Positions 32,089 through 41,552 are shown, counted from the stretch's first letter. The stretch is DNA of 58,505 nt from an uncultured Muribaculaceae bacterium (GCA_910587915.1 CAJUOB010000017.1:1-58505), one strand, 5' to 3'. Program-made: numbers and translations. Notes: a model not told the origin generated them from the sequence alone.

Positions 32089-33753
32089 TTAGCTGTTAAC
32101 CGTATACAGATACCGCTTTATCGATCGCTTGGGAGTCTTTTCAAACTCCTCTTTCATAATGCGGAAATCGCGCACCTGGCTGAACGACGGTATCTGGGAA
32201 TTAAGCGTTGATATATTCTTTTTCATCGCGGCAAAAATACCCTCGTCCGACACACCCTTTTTCCGGGCGGCATCGTAGTCGGGGTGTATAAGTGCCACAA
32301 GCTTGCCATGGTCATCGATCACCAGCGACTCACCCACCAGAGGCAGATTATTGAGCACCTGCTCTATCTCCTCGGGATATATATTCTGCCCCGACGGTCC
32401 GAGTATCATATTTTTATCGCGGCCTCTGATGTAGATAAATCCGTCGGCATCGATTGTGCATATGTCGCCTGTATTCATCCAGCCGTCGGCATCCATCACG
32501 GCAGCTGTCGCCTCGTCGTTTTTGTAATATCCCTTCATCACATTCTGGCCGCGCACCATCAGCACTCCGGGCTTATGCTCGGCATCGTCGCTGACCACGC
32601 GTACCTCCATGCGGTCGACCACACGCCCGCATGAGCCGGGTCGCTGCTCTTCCCATGGAGCATAGGCTATGAGTGGGCCGCATTCTGTCATGCCATAGCC
32701 CACGGTGAAGGGGAAATGTATCTTGCGGAGGAAACTCTCCACCTCGGCATTTACACCCGCACCACCTATTATAAGTTGCTTCAGATTGCCGCCGAAAGCC
32801 GCCATAAGCTGGGCTTTTACCTTATCGAGAATCTTACCCTCTACCACAGGGGTATGCAGCAGAACCTTCATCAACGGCTTATTGATAACCGGGAAAACAC
32901 GCGTACGCACTATCTTCTCGATAATCAACGGCACAGCAACTATAAGTTTGGGTCGAACCTCCGCAAAGGCCTCGAGAATAATCTTAGGCGAGGGTGTGCG
33001 GTTGAGGAAACAGATATGACAACCTTTCACAAAAGGATGCAGGCATTCTATCATCAGTCCGAACATATGGGCAAGCGGCAACATCGACACCATTCCGTCG
33101 CCCGGCTTGAGGAAAGTCAGGCCATCGATAGAGTACTGCAGATTGCTCCACACATTGCGGTGGGTCAGCATCACTCCTTTCGAGAAGCCGGTCGAACCGG
33201 CCGTATAGTTGATTATAGCCACCGAATCGGGATCGAAATCGCCATACTTCACATCCTCGGGTGTGAAGCGATCGGGATAGCGCTTGCCGAAAAGCAAACC
33301 GAGACGACCCGACGCCTCTGCAAATTTTTTCGAGCGTGAGAACAGTGGTTCGAATGTGTCGACGAGCAGCACACCTTCCACTCCCGGAATATTTGCAGAA
33401 CTTAGACTGTCCCATACCGCACGGTCGGCGAAAAGCAGCCGGCTGTCGCTGTCGCGGACCAGATGCTCCACTGTATCGGGCTTGAAGTCATGCAATATCG
33501 GCACGGCCACAGCACCATAGGTAAGGGCTGCAAGAACACCAGTGGCCCAGCGGGCACAGTTGCGTCCGCAGAACGCTATTTTATCGCCCGGAGCTACTCC
33601 GGTTTCCTCAAACAATATATGGAGCCGAGCAATCTCGGCCGCCACGTCGCAGTAACGGTAAGTATCGCCGTGAAAATCGGAAAGAGCTGGCTTTCCCCAA
33701 TTCTCACATATAGCCTGCGAGATATACCGTACGGCGGTATCTTGATGTGTCAT
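32089..33753 (-). CDS. Long-chain acyl-CoA synthetase-like AMP-binding enzyme
   Basis: The 554-residue ANL ligase has the P-loop YTAGSTGFSKGV, GYGMTECGPL, the hinge region DGWMNTGDI and DADGFIYIRGRDKNMI, and the C-terminal catalytic Lys near EEFEKTPKRSIKRYL. It should activate fatty or aromatic acids to CoA esters via acyl-AMP; chain length is not visible. Its ATG overlaps the butyrate kinase stop by four bases, so the two are coupled. Position between butyrate kinase and bioB suggests a role in acid activation or lipid supply. Confidence 0.86.
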   Translation of the reverse strand: MTHQDTAVRYISQAICENWGKPALSDFHGDTYRYCDVAAEIARLHILFEETGVAPGDKIAFCGRNCARWATGVLAALTYGAVAVPILHDFKPDTVEHLVRDSDSRLLFADRAVWDSLSSANIPGVEGVLLVDTFEPLFSRSKKFAEASGRLGLLFGKRYPDRFTPEDVKYGDFDPDSVAIINYTAGSTGFSKGVMLTHRNVWSNLQYSIDGLTFLKPGDGMVSMLPLAHMFGLMIECLHPFVKGCHICFLNRTPSPKIILEAFAEVRPKLIVAVPLIIEKIVRTRVFPVINKPLMKVLLHTPVVEGKILDKVKAQLMAAFGGNLKQLIIGGAGVNAEVESFLRKIHFPFTVGYGMTECGPLIAYAPWEEQRPGSCGRVVDRMEVRVVSDDAEHKPGVLMVRGQNVMKGYYKNDEATAAVMDADGWMNTGDICTIDADGFIYIRGRDKNMILGPSGQNIYPEEIEQVLNNLPLVGESLVIDDHGKLVALIHPDYDAARKKGVSDEGIFAAMKKNISTLNSQIPSFSQVRDFRIMKEEFEKTPKRSIKRYLYTVNS

Positions 33754-34967
33754 GATTTCTTAAATCGTTTTTGCAGATACTGGCGCAAGGTGCTGAACGA
33801 ATCCACCGGCCGCTTGGGCGGAGTGATGGCTGCCAACAGAATGTCGCGCAGTTTCGACGGACGACGGCGGTCGTTGATCTTAGCAGGATCCTCGGCCTCG
33901 TCGCTATGATATACTTTCACCTCGCGCTCGCCCTTGATGGCGGCGAGAGCATTCTCGGCGAGGGTTAGAAGCTCATCCTCGCCCGGATAGACATAAATCG
34001 GAGCTATAAAATCGACATGCTCGGCCACGAAGTCGGTTATACGCTGGCTGTGGGCCATGCCACCGGTCAGCAATATGGCGTCGACATCTCCCTTGAGGGC
34101 AGCCGACATCGCACCGATTTCCTTTGCCACAGTGTAGACCATCGACCGGAGTACAAGCATGGCATGCAGGTCGCCCGAATCGATACGTTCGAGCACCTCC
34201 GGCACCGACGTAGTACCCAGATGAGCCATAAGACCACCGGCACCGTGCACCAGACGCATCAGTTCCTGCTCGGTGTATTTTCCCGAGAAGCACAGACGCA
34301 CAAGCGGACCGGGAGGCAACGAGCCGGAGCGCTCCGGTGAGAACGGGCCACAGCCATCCAATGCATTTGTCGTATCAATCACACGACCCTTGCGATGGGC
34401 GCTGATGGTTATACCGCCTCCCATGTGGCACACTATCAGATTCAGTTCCTCGTATTTCTTGTCAGACTCGCGGGCGAAGCGCCTCGCTATCGCCTTCTGG
34501 TTGAGAGCATGGAAAATAGACTCACGCGGCAGCTCTGGCACACCGCTCAGGCGTGCATAAGGCATCATTTCGTCTACCACCACCGGATCGGCGATAAACG
34601 ATTTAACACCTATCTCATCGGCAATGTCGCGGGCTATCAGACCTCCGAGATTCGACGCATGCTGCATGCGGGCATTCTCAAGGTCGTGGCGCAGTTCATC
34701 GTTAACTTCGTACACGCCACTTTCCACCGGCTGGATAATGCCGCCGCGGCCTATGACGGCCGAGAGACTATGCAGATCGATACCTTCATGGCGAAGGGCT
34801 TTCTCGATAAGTCCCTTGCGCCAGTCAAACTGGTCCAGAAGATTGGGGAAACGGCTCAATTCCTCGCGCGAGTGATCAATCGAAATCTTGAACACTGGTT
34901 TAAGGTCGTCGTATACGGCAATTTTGGTCGAAGTCGACCCCGGATTGATGGCAAGTATGCGGTGCAT
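33750..34967 (-). CDS. buk: Butyrate kinase, with C-terminal extension
   Basis: Buk converts acyl phosphate plus ADP to ATP and a short-chain acid such as butyrate or isobutyrate. The protein has the ASKHA phosphate motifs NPGSTSTKIAVYDD and CHMGGGITISAHRKGRVID, the RGGIIQPVESGVY region, and LLTGGMAHS. The canonical fold ends near residue 357; this one continues about 48 residues with a basic tail (DRRRPSK...LQKRFKKS), making 405. The extension is of unknown role. It lies 27 bases after the phosphate butyryltransferase gene, and its stop overlaps the acyl-CoA synthetase start. Confidence 0.92.
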   Translation of the reverse strand: MHRILAINPGSTSTKIAVYDDLKPVFKISIDHSREELSRFPNLLDQFDWRKGLIEKALRHEGIDLHSLSAVIGRGGIIQPVESGVYEVNDELRHDLENARMQHASNLGGLIARDIADEIGVKSFIADPVVVDEMMPYARLSGVPELPRESIFHALNQKAIARRFARESDKKYEELNLIVCHMGGGITISAHRKGRVIDTTNALDGCGPFSPERSGSLPPGPLVRLCFSGKYTEQELMRLVHGAGGLMAHLGTTSVPEVLERIDSGDLHAMLVLRSMVYTVAKEIGAMSAALKGDVDAILLTGGMAHSQRITDFVAEHVDFIAPIYVYPGEDELLTLAENALAAIKGEREVKVYHSDEAEDPAKINDRRRPSKLRDILLAAITPPKRPVDSFSTLRQYLQKRFKKS

Positions 34968-34994
34968 GGATAAATTTCGTTAAGTTAAAAATCA

Positions 34995-35897
34995 TCAGCG
35001 TGCCAGGCAGGCCAGCGCTATGGAGTAGAGCTTTGTGCGGGGGGTGTCGCCACGCGATGTGAGCACGCATGGCGCGGTCGTACCGGTGACCATGGCGGCG
35101 ATATCGGCTCCGGCCATATGGGTGGCCGATTTAAAGAACACATTGCCCGACTCGATGTTCGGGAACAGCAGGCAATCGGCATGCCCGGCCACCGACGAGC
35201 CTTTCACTTTCTTTATCTCGGCGGCTTCTTCCCACAGTGCCACATCAAGCGACAGTGGTCCATCCACAGTCACATCGCCCAACTGACCACGGTCGGCCAT
35301 CTTGGCGATAATGGCAGCTTCGGTCGACGACGGAACTGTCGGCAACACCTGCTCCGACGGAGCGATACACGCAATCTTCGGACGCTCCACACCCAGAGTT
35401 CTCGCGGTCTTGGCAAGATAGCCCACAAGCACGCATTTCTGCTTGAAGTCGGGAGCCGGAATCACGGCCACATCAGCAACGGTGAGCAATCGGTCGCGTC
35501 CGGGCAATTCTATCACCGACACATGGCTGAGAACACCCTTCGGAGGCAGAAGACCGCAGTCTTTGTTCAGAATGCCACGCATATACACATCGGTCGACAC
35601 CAGGCCTTTCATCAGCACATCGGCACCACCCTCGGCTACTGCCTTGACGGCCGCCGCCACTGCTTTCTTGTCGTCCTTTACATCTATCACAGTCCAGCCC
35701 GATATATCGATGCCTTCTGCCGACGCAATAGCCGCGATAGCTGCACTGTCGCCATAAAGCACCGGCGATACAATTTCCTCAGCGGCAGCGGCAGCTACAG
35801 CTTCGAGGGTATGGGCATCGGCAGCACAGGCTACAGCAAGACGGCGAGGGCCGCGACGACGTGCTTCGGCAACAATATCAACAAGTTTTGTTATCAT
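34995..35897 (-). CDS. ptb: Phosphate butyryl/branched-chain acyl transferase
   Basis: Ptb exchanges CoA for phosphate on butyryl- or branched acyl-CoA, feeding Buk. The 300-residue protein shows the PTA/PTB fold: VLYGDSAAIAAIA, DVLMKGLVSTDVYMRGIL, LSHVSVIELPG, AGHADCLLFPNIESGN and the C-terminal TSRGDTPRTKLYSIALA. I prefer the ATG at 35897 (MITKLVDIV), which resembles family starts. An upstream ATG at 35930 overlaps the stop of the barrel-protein gene (ATGA) and cannot be ruled out. It forms a ptb-buk pair. Confidence 0.92.
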   Translation of the reverse strand: MITKLVDIVAEARRRGPRRLAVACAADAHTLEAVAAAAAEEIVSPVLYGDSAAIAAIASAEGIDISGWTVIDVKDDKKAVAAAVKAVAEGGADVLMKGLVSTDVYMRGILNKDCGLLPPKGVLSHVSVIELPGRDRLLTVADVAVIPAPDFKQKCVLVGYLAKTARTLGVERPKIACIAPSEQVLPTVPSSTEAAIIAKMADRGQLGDVTVDGPLSLDVALWEEAAEIKKVKGSSVAGHADCLLFPNIESGNVFFKSATHMAGADIAAMVTGTTAPCVLTSRGDTPRTKLYSIALACLAR

Positions 35898-35926
35898 AGT
35901 TCCTAATGGTATTTGGCGGATATCCG

Positions 35927-36604
35927 TCATTTCAGACGGAAATTATATCCGAGGGTTATTTCAATATTCATATTTCGCGAGGCACTGAAATAATCGGCCT
36001 TGCGCGAGGGGAAGATATTTCCCAGACCGTAGTAGTAGCGGCCTTCGAGCACCACCGAATGGCGGGGCTGCACATAGAATTCGAATCCTATCGAGGCACA
36101 TATGCCGTAATCGAACCGATTGCTTATGTCGAGCTTCATCTGCTCGGTCTGGCGGTTGGACGGGAAGCCCGACACACTACCAGGATTGGCATAGTCGAAG
36201 TCGGAATTTATAGAACTTCCTATCATATATGCGAACTGCGGGCCGAGATTGACAAATGTCTTGAACCGGCGGGAGCCGAAATATATGTGCGTAAGTATCG
36301 GCAGATTGATATAGGTGAGCGACCGTGAGTAATTCAGCGGAGCCTCCTCGAAGTTTTCTTTCCAGCCTCGGGTGGTCCAGCCAAGTTCAGCTATGATACC
36401 GAACAGCTTCTCCTCGGTATAGCGAACCGTCACAGCACCGCATGAGCCCATGTTGAACGACTGTTTCACGGATGGCGAGAACGACATCTGCGCCATCGAT
36501 ACACCGCCCTTGGCGCCGATGGTGATATGGGGCTTATAGTGCGTCTCGGCACTGCACAGCAGCATCGTGAGCGATGCCGCTATCAAAAACAATATTCTTC
36601 TCAT
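35927..36604 (-). CDS. Outer-membrane beta-barrel protein, porin-like
   Basis: The 225-residue protein has a signal peptide (to about residue 20) and amphipathic strands of the small outer-membrane beta-barrel family (OMP_b-brl type): KPHITIGAKGGVSMAQM, TYINLPILTHIYFG, VNLGPQFAYMIG, YGICASIGFEFYV. It ends ITLGYNFRLK. Such proteins number in dozens per Bacteroidales genome; most have no known ligand. Its start overlaps the LysM gene by four bases, and its stop touches the possible ptb start, so it is embedded in the long operon. Confidence 0.8.
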   Translation of the reverse strand: MRRILFLIAASLTMLLCSAETHYKPHITIGAKGGVSMAQMSFSPSVKQSFNMGSCGAVTVRYTEEKLFGIIAELGWTTRGWKENFEEAPLNYSRSLTYINLPILTHIYFGSRRFKTFVNLGPQFAYMIGSSINSDFDYANPGSVSGFPSNRQTEQMKLDISNRFDYGICASIGFEFYVQPRHSVVLEGRYYYGLGNIFPSRKADYFSASRNMNIEITLGYNFRLK

Positions 36605-38052
36605 ATCACACGGGCCTCCTGCCTGCCGGAAGAGGTGAACTGGATGATGTATAATGTTGAATTGACAAATCCTTCGCCCGAGCGCTCGAAGCGGAATGCC
36701 GACTGGACACCGTTGTACGACGCCGGATTCACAGGATCGAACACACCGTCGTTGGCACGGAGCGACTTAATGATGAACGATGCGGCATCGAAGCCCAGAA
36801 GTGCCTGTGTCGGCACACTCTCTATCATGCTCTCGCCATACCAGCGCTTGAACGCGCGGGCCACGCCCGACGCCTCAAAACCGTCGAAATTATCGAGAAA
36901 ACGCGAATAGACAGTCGCCTCGAGCCTGTGCAGCATCTCAAGCGCCTCTCCGCGGAAAGCGGTCCAGTCGGGATAGCCGAAAACTTCGGCCTGTGGCGAT
37001 GCCGAATCGGTATTCTCCACAGCCATGGCACGCAGACGGTCGCGCCAGTTCGACACCACATATGCCATTTTGTTGAATTCTGCCAATGCTCCCGACGTAG
37101 GTATGAGCACATACTTCTGCCAGCCGTCGACAGGAAGGACATTCAGATCCGACGCTCGCAGAGTGCCATCATATTCTATCACTATCGGCTCCACGCCACG
37201 CGCACGGTAGCAAGTGGTCACATAAGCCACGAACGCCTCTTTTTCGTTGCGTCCCCCAGTATTGCGAAGTATCACCGGCGTGAAACCGTCGAACTGGCTC
37301 GAAAGAGCGCTTTCGGCAAGTTCGTACATGGCCTGCTGTGGTATATTGGCCTGCATCACAAACGGATTGAACATCTGCAGCGAATCCCGCACGTTGAATA
37401 GATTCAGCACATAGTTACCCCGCTCGGCAGCCTTGGCACCAAGCAAAGCGATGGCATCGGCGCCATCAGGCGCTATAATCACCGAAGCCGACGCCACAAA
37501 CGAGTCTTTCTCGGCAAACTCCCGAACCCGGTCCATCCGGCCTTCGGTGTCGAAAGCCCTTATCTCTATAAGCCGTCCCGAACGGTTGCTCAGAGTATCG
37601 GCACCGATCAGAAATCCCTTGTAGAAGTCCAGACACAGACTGTTCTGCTTCGTAGGCTCGCTCTTATCGAGGCCGAAAGGCAGCATCACAGCGATAGTCG
37701 CCGACGACGGAGGCACCACTTCGGCCGGCTGTTCAACAGCCACAGTATCCACAGCAACCTCGGCGACCTCGGCAAAATCCGCTACCGGAAAATACAGCAT
37801 CATGTTCTTCTTCAGCCCGTCGGCAGCCTGAGGATTGTACTGCACTATCTGCTCGCGCGATATTCCCAGATGCTTCGATACACCATAGACCGACTCACCT
37901 TTCTTCACCTTGTACACGTAGTACTCCTGACCCTTCACCTTTTTCACCGGCAAATCAAGGCCATAAGCACCCGAGGCAGCCAGCAGCAATGCCGCCGACA
38001 CCACTGCAATTCTGCGTATTATATTGATAATAGATTTAATATCCATAACCAT
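36601..38052 (-). CDS. LysM domain plus type I periplasmic-binding-like protein
   Basis: The 483-residue protein has a signal peptide (about 1-31), a LysM peptidoglycan-binding domain (about 43-90: YYVYKVKKGESVYGVSKHLG), a short Val/Pro-rich linker and a large C-terminal domain (about 118-483) resembling ABC-type periplasmic ligand-binding proteins (IAVMLPFGLDK, DFYKGFLIGAD, VIIAPDGADAIALL). It is periplasmic, attached to cell wall; ligand unknown. It is the first gene of the long leftward operon and has a good promoter. ATGs at 38052 and 38046 are both possible. Confidence 0.82.
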   Translation of the reverse strand: MVMDIKSIINIIRRIAVVSAALLLAASGAYGLDLPVKKVKGQEYYVYKVKKGESVYGVSKHLGISREQIVQYNPQAADGLKKNMMLYFPVADFAEVAEVAVDTVAVEQPAEVVPPSSATIAVMLPFGLDKSEPTKQNSLCLDFYKGFLIGADTLSNRSGRLIEIRAFDTEGRMDRVREFAEKDSFVASASVIIAPDGADAIALLGAKAAERGNYVLNLFNVRDSLQMFNPFVMQANIPQQAMYELAESALSSQFDGFTPVILRNTGGRNEKEAFVAYVTTCYRARGVEPIVIEYDGTLRASDLNVLPVDGWQKYVLIPTSGALAEFNKMAYVVSNWRDRLRAMAVENTDSASPQAEVFGYPDWTAFRGEALEMLHRLEATVYSRFLDNFDGFEASGVARAFKRWYGESMIESVPTQALLGFDAASFIIKSLRANDGVFDPVNPASYNGVQSAFRFERSGEGFVNSTLYIIQFTSSGRQEARVI

Positions 38053-38065
38053 AGTCTTAAGGCTA

Positions 38066-38095
38066 CAAAGTTAGCACTTTTTCTCCGATATTCAA
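38066..38095 (-). promoter_or_regulatory. Promoter of the eight-gene leftward operon
   Basis: TTG (complement of CAA at 38093-38095), a 19-base spacer and TAACTTTG (complement of 38066-38073) fit the consensus, eight to fifteen bases before the likely transcription start of the LysM gene. Confidence 0.65.
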
Positions 38096-38194
38096 TAGCA
38101 ACACTACATCCCACGCCCCCGCGCGCAAGCTTATGCCTTGTCCGACATCCATATTGCCAAAATGTCACAGCACCGGTATGTCAGCACCCTGTTA

Positions 38195-38788
38195 TTATGG
38201 AATCCAATAGTACGGAGATTTCTTGCGGTGTTCCACCACCCAACTCTCAAATCCGGCCATAGAGTCAATCCCGTCTGCTATAACAGCTTCGTAGTATTCC
38301 ACGCCATGATAATCCCGGCCATATGGAGTCTCAAATTTCAATCTCAGAATTGTGTCACGCTGTTCCGGAGTCATTACCTCGACAATACGATCGGCCATTT
38401 TCTCGAAATACCCGTCATATTCCGTTCCGGCTTCGATATGTATGATATCGAACTGCCATATTTCACCCTCGTCAGATCTATAAAAGACATGCCACGCCAT
38501 GCAATGCTCATCGGTATGCAAGCCATTGATACATTTGATTTCAGTCACTTTCGGATTCCGCGACATTTCCGCTGCCACAGCAAAGCTGCTGCTTGCGCTT
38601 ATGTCGGTGGAATACACATGCAGATCAATATCTCGATGCGACGCCAGAAGCCCCATACGAAGAGAGCCAACAAGATTCACCCGGCACCCGGCCGACTCCC
38701 AGATTTCAGCAATACCCGATTCGCGCAGCACATCCCATGCCTTCTGTTGATTGGCCTGTGCCAGATCGTTGATTTCAGTATTATTCAT
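38195..38788 (-). CDS. Nucleotidyltransferase-like protein
   Basis: The 197-residue protein (start ATG at 38788) has NLVGSLRMGLLASHRDIDLHVY, which fits the GS...DxD core of the polymerase-beta nucleotidyltransferase fold (Gly-Ser followed by a metal-binding Asp pair). The rest, with EIWQFDIIHIEAG and ILRLKFETPYGRDYHG, matches no family I can name. A TATTTTTG-type -7 box (complement of 38813-38820) lies upstream, without a clear -33. The longer frame to 38902 is rejected because it overlaps that box. It stands alone, divergent from the flippase gene. Substrate unknown. Confidence 0.65.
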   Translation of the reverse strand: MNNTEINDLAQANQQKAWDVLRESGIAEIWESAGCRVNLVGSLRMGLLASHRDIDLHVYSTDISASSSFAVAAEMSRNPKVTEIKCINGLHTDEHCMAWHVFYRSDEGEIWQFDIIHIEAGTEYDGYFEKMADRIVEVMTPEQRDTILRLKFETPYGRDYHGVEYYEAVIADGIDSMAGFESWVVEHRKKSPYYWIP

Positions 38789-38971
38789 TACAGTTGAGAT
38801 TTGATAAATCTGCAAAAATAGCACTTTTCCACGAATTATATCTGCAACACGATATATTTCAAAACGGCAGAGCGCTCCACTGCCAAAAACGAGCCACTCC
38901 ACTTTCCCTGTGGCAATAATAAAACCAAAATAACGTTAAATATATAACTACCTATACCTACCATATCTTCC

Positions 38972-40513
38972 TTGGATAATACACGGACAACTAAAAGCAT
39001 AAAAAACAGTGTGGTGTCGATGACATTCTTCGCCATACAGCTTGTTCTTGGCTTTTATTCCAGAAAAATATTCCTGAATTATCTCGGCACCGAAGTCCTC
39101 GGCCTCAATACTACCGCCACAAACATACTCGAGCTCCTCAACATCGCCGAGCTCGGCATCGGAGCTGCCGTAGGTTTCTCGCTCTACAAACCTCTGCTCG
39201 ACAACGACCACAGCAAGATATGTGACATCGTATCGCTGCAAGGGCATTTCTACCGCCGTATTGCCATCGGCATAATCGTATGCAGTCTATGCGTCATGGC
39301 GGCATTCCCCTGGATTTTCCATAAAATAACCCTGCCGCTGTGGTATGCATATGCCTCGTTCTCGGTGCTGCTTATCAGTGCTTTGCTCGGCTATTTTGTC
39401 AACTACAGGCAGATTGTGCTGTCGTCGGCACAGATGGACTATAAAATACGATACAGCCAGACATCATGGACCATCGTCAAGGTCGCATGTCAGATGGCGG
39501 CCGTAGCCATGCTCGACCATCCGTATCAATGGTGGCTCCTGTTCGAGCTTATATTCACACTCATAGGCGCTTACTCCTTGCACAGAGCCACACACAAGGC
39601 CTTCCCATTCCTACGGCAATCTCAAAAGACCTATTGCGATCTCAAAAAGGAATACTACTTCATCATCACCAAAGTCAAGCAGGTATTCTTCCATAAAATC
39701 GGTGGCTTCGCCATGACGCAGACAAGTCCGCTCATCATCTATGCATATATATCGCTCGACATGGTGGCACTCTACGGCAACTATCTGCTCATCACCTCGG
39801 GTATAATACGTCTTAGCGGCGCGGTCTTCAACAGCATCGGCGCCGGCATCGGCAATCTTGTAGCCGAAGGGAACATCGATAAAATAACCACTGTATTCCG
39901 CGAGCTTTTCAGCATGCGCTTTGTGTTCTCTGCCACTCTCACATTCACCACTATCATGATAGCGCAGGATTTTGTCAAGCTATGGGTCGGCGGAGAGTAT
40001 CTGCTCCCATTCTCGACACTCGCCATCCTATGCGGCACTCTGTTCATATCACTCCTCAGAAGCACTGTCGATCTCTACATAAATGCTTACGGCCTGTATC
40101 AGGACATCTGGGCGCCGGTGGCCGAGGCCGCCATCAATATCGGCCTTTCCCTGCTGCTCGGCTACCACTTCGGGCTCAACGGCATACTGGCCGGAGTGCT
40201 CATATCGCTTTGCCTCGTCATGGGTGTATGGAAGCCATTTTTCCTCTTCCGCTACGGCCTCAAAACAAGCGTCGGGGTATACTTCAAAATATTCTTCGAA
40301 CATCTCTTTGTGGCCATACTCGTGGCCACCGCCGTGGCATGGATTGCCACCATGGTGCCCATCGACCCGTCGGCATCGTATGGCGCGCTCGCTCTCTACA
40401 CCGCCATCTGCGCCCTGTCGTTCCTCGTGCTGTTCTCGGCCATTGCATGCGCATTCCGAATGGGGCTGAATCTATTCCTTAGCCGCATATTCACCTTAAT
40501 TTTAAAGAAATGA
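38972..40513 (+). CDS. Polysaccharide flippase-like membrane protein (TTG start)
   Basis: The 513-residue protein has about 12-14 membrane helices and resembles Wzx-type oligosaccharide flippases of the MATE/MOP superfamily (MDNTRTTKSIKNSVVSMTFF, FLNYLGTEVLGLNTTATNIL, ELGIGAAVGFSLYKPL). It would move lipid-linked glycans across the inner membrane. The only sensible start is TTG at 38972, since no in-frame ATG lies just upstream and later ATGs would cut the first helix. It overlaps the glycosyltransferase gene by four bases. Confidence 0.85.
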   Translation: MDNTRTTKSIKNSVVSMTFFAIQLVLGFYSRKIFLNYLGTEVLGLNTTATNILELLNIAELGIGAAVGFSLYKPLLDNDHSKICDIVSLQGHFYRRIAIGIIVCSLCVMAAFPWIFHKITLPLWYAYASFSVLLISALLGYFVNYRQIVLSSAQMDYKIRYSQTSWTIVKVACQMAAVAMLDHPYQWWLLFELIFTLIGAYSLHRATHKAFPFLRQSQKTYCDLKKEYYFIITKVKQVFFHKIGGFAMTQTSPLIIYAYISLDMVALYGNYLLITSGIIRLSGAVFNSIGAGIGNLVAEGNIDKITTVFRELFSMRFVFSATLTFTTIMIAQDFVKLWVGGEYLLPFSTLAILCGTLFISLLRSTVDLYINAYGLYQDIWAPVAEAAINIGLSLLLGYHFGLNGILAGVLISLCLVMGVWKPFFLFRYGLKTSVGVYFKIFFEHLFVAILVATAVAWIATMVPIDPSASYGALALYTAICALSFLVLFSAIACAFRMGLNLFLSRIFTLILKK

Positions 40514-41472
40514 GCACACCGTCGGTTTCTGTGGTTATCCCCGTATACAAGGCGGAGAAATATATCGACCGCTGTCTGGAATCTTTAGCACGACAGACAC
40601 TCGACGGGGTGGAGTACATATTTGTGAACGATGCCTCCCCCGACAACAGCATCGACAAAGTGCACTCATTCTTCAAAGCTACACCCTTGAAGAACTCCAC
40701 ATACCGCGTTGTAGATAATCCAGGAAACCGTGGTGTGGGATTCGCAAGGCAGAATGGTCTCGACCATGCGCAGGGCAAATATGTGATTCATGTCGATCCC
40801 GACGATTGGACCGAGCCCGGCTATCTCAAAAAAATGTACGAGCAAGCGGAAGCCGCCCATGCCGACATCGTGTTCTGCGATATTTTCATTGAATACTCCG
40901 ACCGTACCGTCGAATCGACGCAATGCCCCGGCACCACCGATGCCCGGGAAATCATCGACAGTCTATGCCACGGCCGTATTCTTGGAAGCTGCTGGAATAA
41001 ACTCGTTCGGCGCGACTACATCAAGGATTGCAACGCGGTATTCATTCCCGGCATAAACGTGTGCGAGGACGTGACATTCTTCCTGCAGCTCCTGCGCAAC
41101 AATCCACGCATAGCCGAAATGGGCCAACCGCTCTACCACTACGACCGCTTCACAAATTCCAACTCCATCCAGCGGCATCTTCTACCCGACCATCTCGACC
41201 AGGACAACCGCCTTATAGAAACCGTAGGCGCCATACTGTCCGATAGCCGCTTCCGATCATCGGCCGATGCATTCCGATCATCGGCTCTATTCCACATATT
41301 TGAAATCAGTCCATACTCCGGAGCTGAATTCCGACGCCGCTACCGCCACCTATGGCCTGCAGTAGCAGGCAACACAAAATTCTCCCTGCCCAAGAAAGCC
41401 ATACTTTGGCTTGCCTGCCACGGTCTCTACCGCCCTGCCCGAGCCATCTACCGCACCCTCAAGAAAGCATAA
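40510..41472 (+). CDS. Family 2 glycosyltransferase
   Basis: The 320-residue cytosolic/peripheral enzyme has the GT-A fold: PSVSVVIPVYKAEKYIDRCLESL at the N-terminus, FVNDASPDNS, and the metal-binding DPDDWTEPGYL (DxD), followed by CWNKLVRRDYI and CEDVTFFLQLL. Family 2 enzymes add sugars to glycans or lipids from nucleotide sugars; the sugar is unknown. Near residues 247-258 a short tandem repeat encodes RSSADAFRSSA. The gene is coupled to the flippase by an ATGA overlap, suggesting a shared surface-glycan pathway. Confidence 0.9.
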   Translation: MSTPSVSVVIPVYKAEKYIDRCLESLARQTLDGVEYIFVNDASPDNSIDKVHSFFKATPLKNSTYRVVDNPGNRGVGFARQNGLDHAQGKYVIHVDPDDWTEPGYLKKMYEQAEAAHADIVFCDIFIEYSDRTVESTQCPGTTDAREIIDSLCHGRILGSCWNKLVRRDYIKDCNAVFIPGINVCEDVTFFLQLLRNNPRIAEMGQPLYHYDRFTNSNSIQRHLLPDHLDQDNRLIETVGAILSDSRFRSSADAFRSSALFHIFEISPYSGAEFRRRYRHLWPAVAGNTKFSLPKKAILWLACHGLYRPARAIYRTLKKA

Positions 41473-41552
41473 CAACCCACCTCGCCAACACCCCCGACAT
41501 CGCGATCACGTCCGCAGAACGCCGACCCCATAACCGGGCACATAGAAGCACT

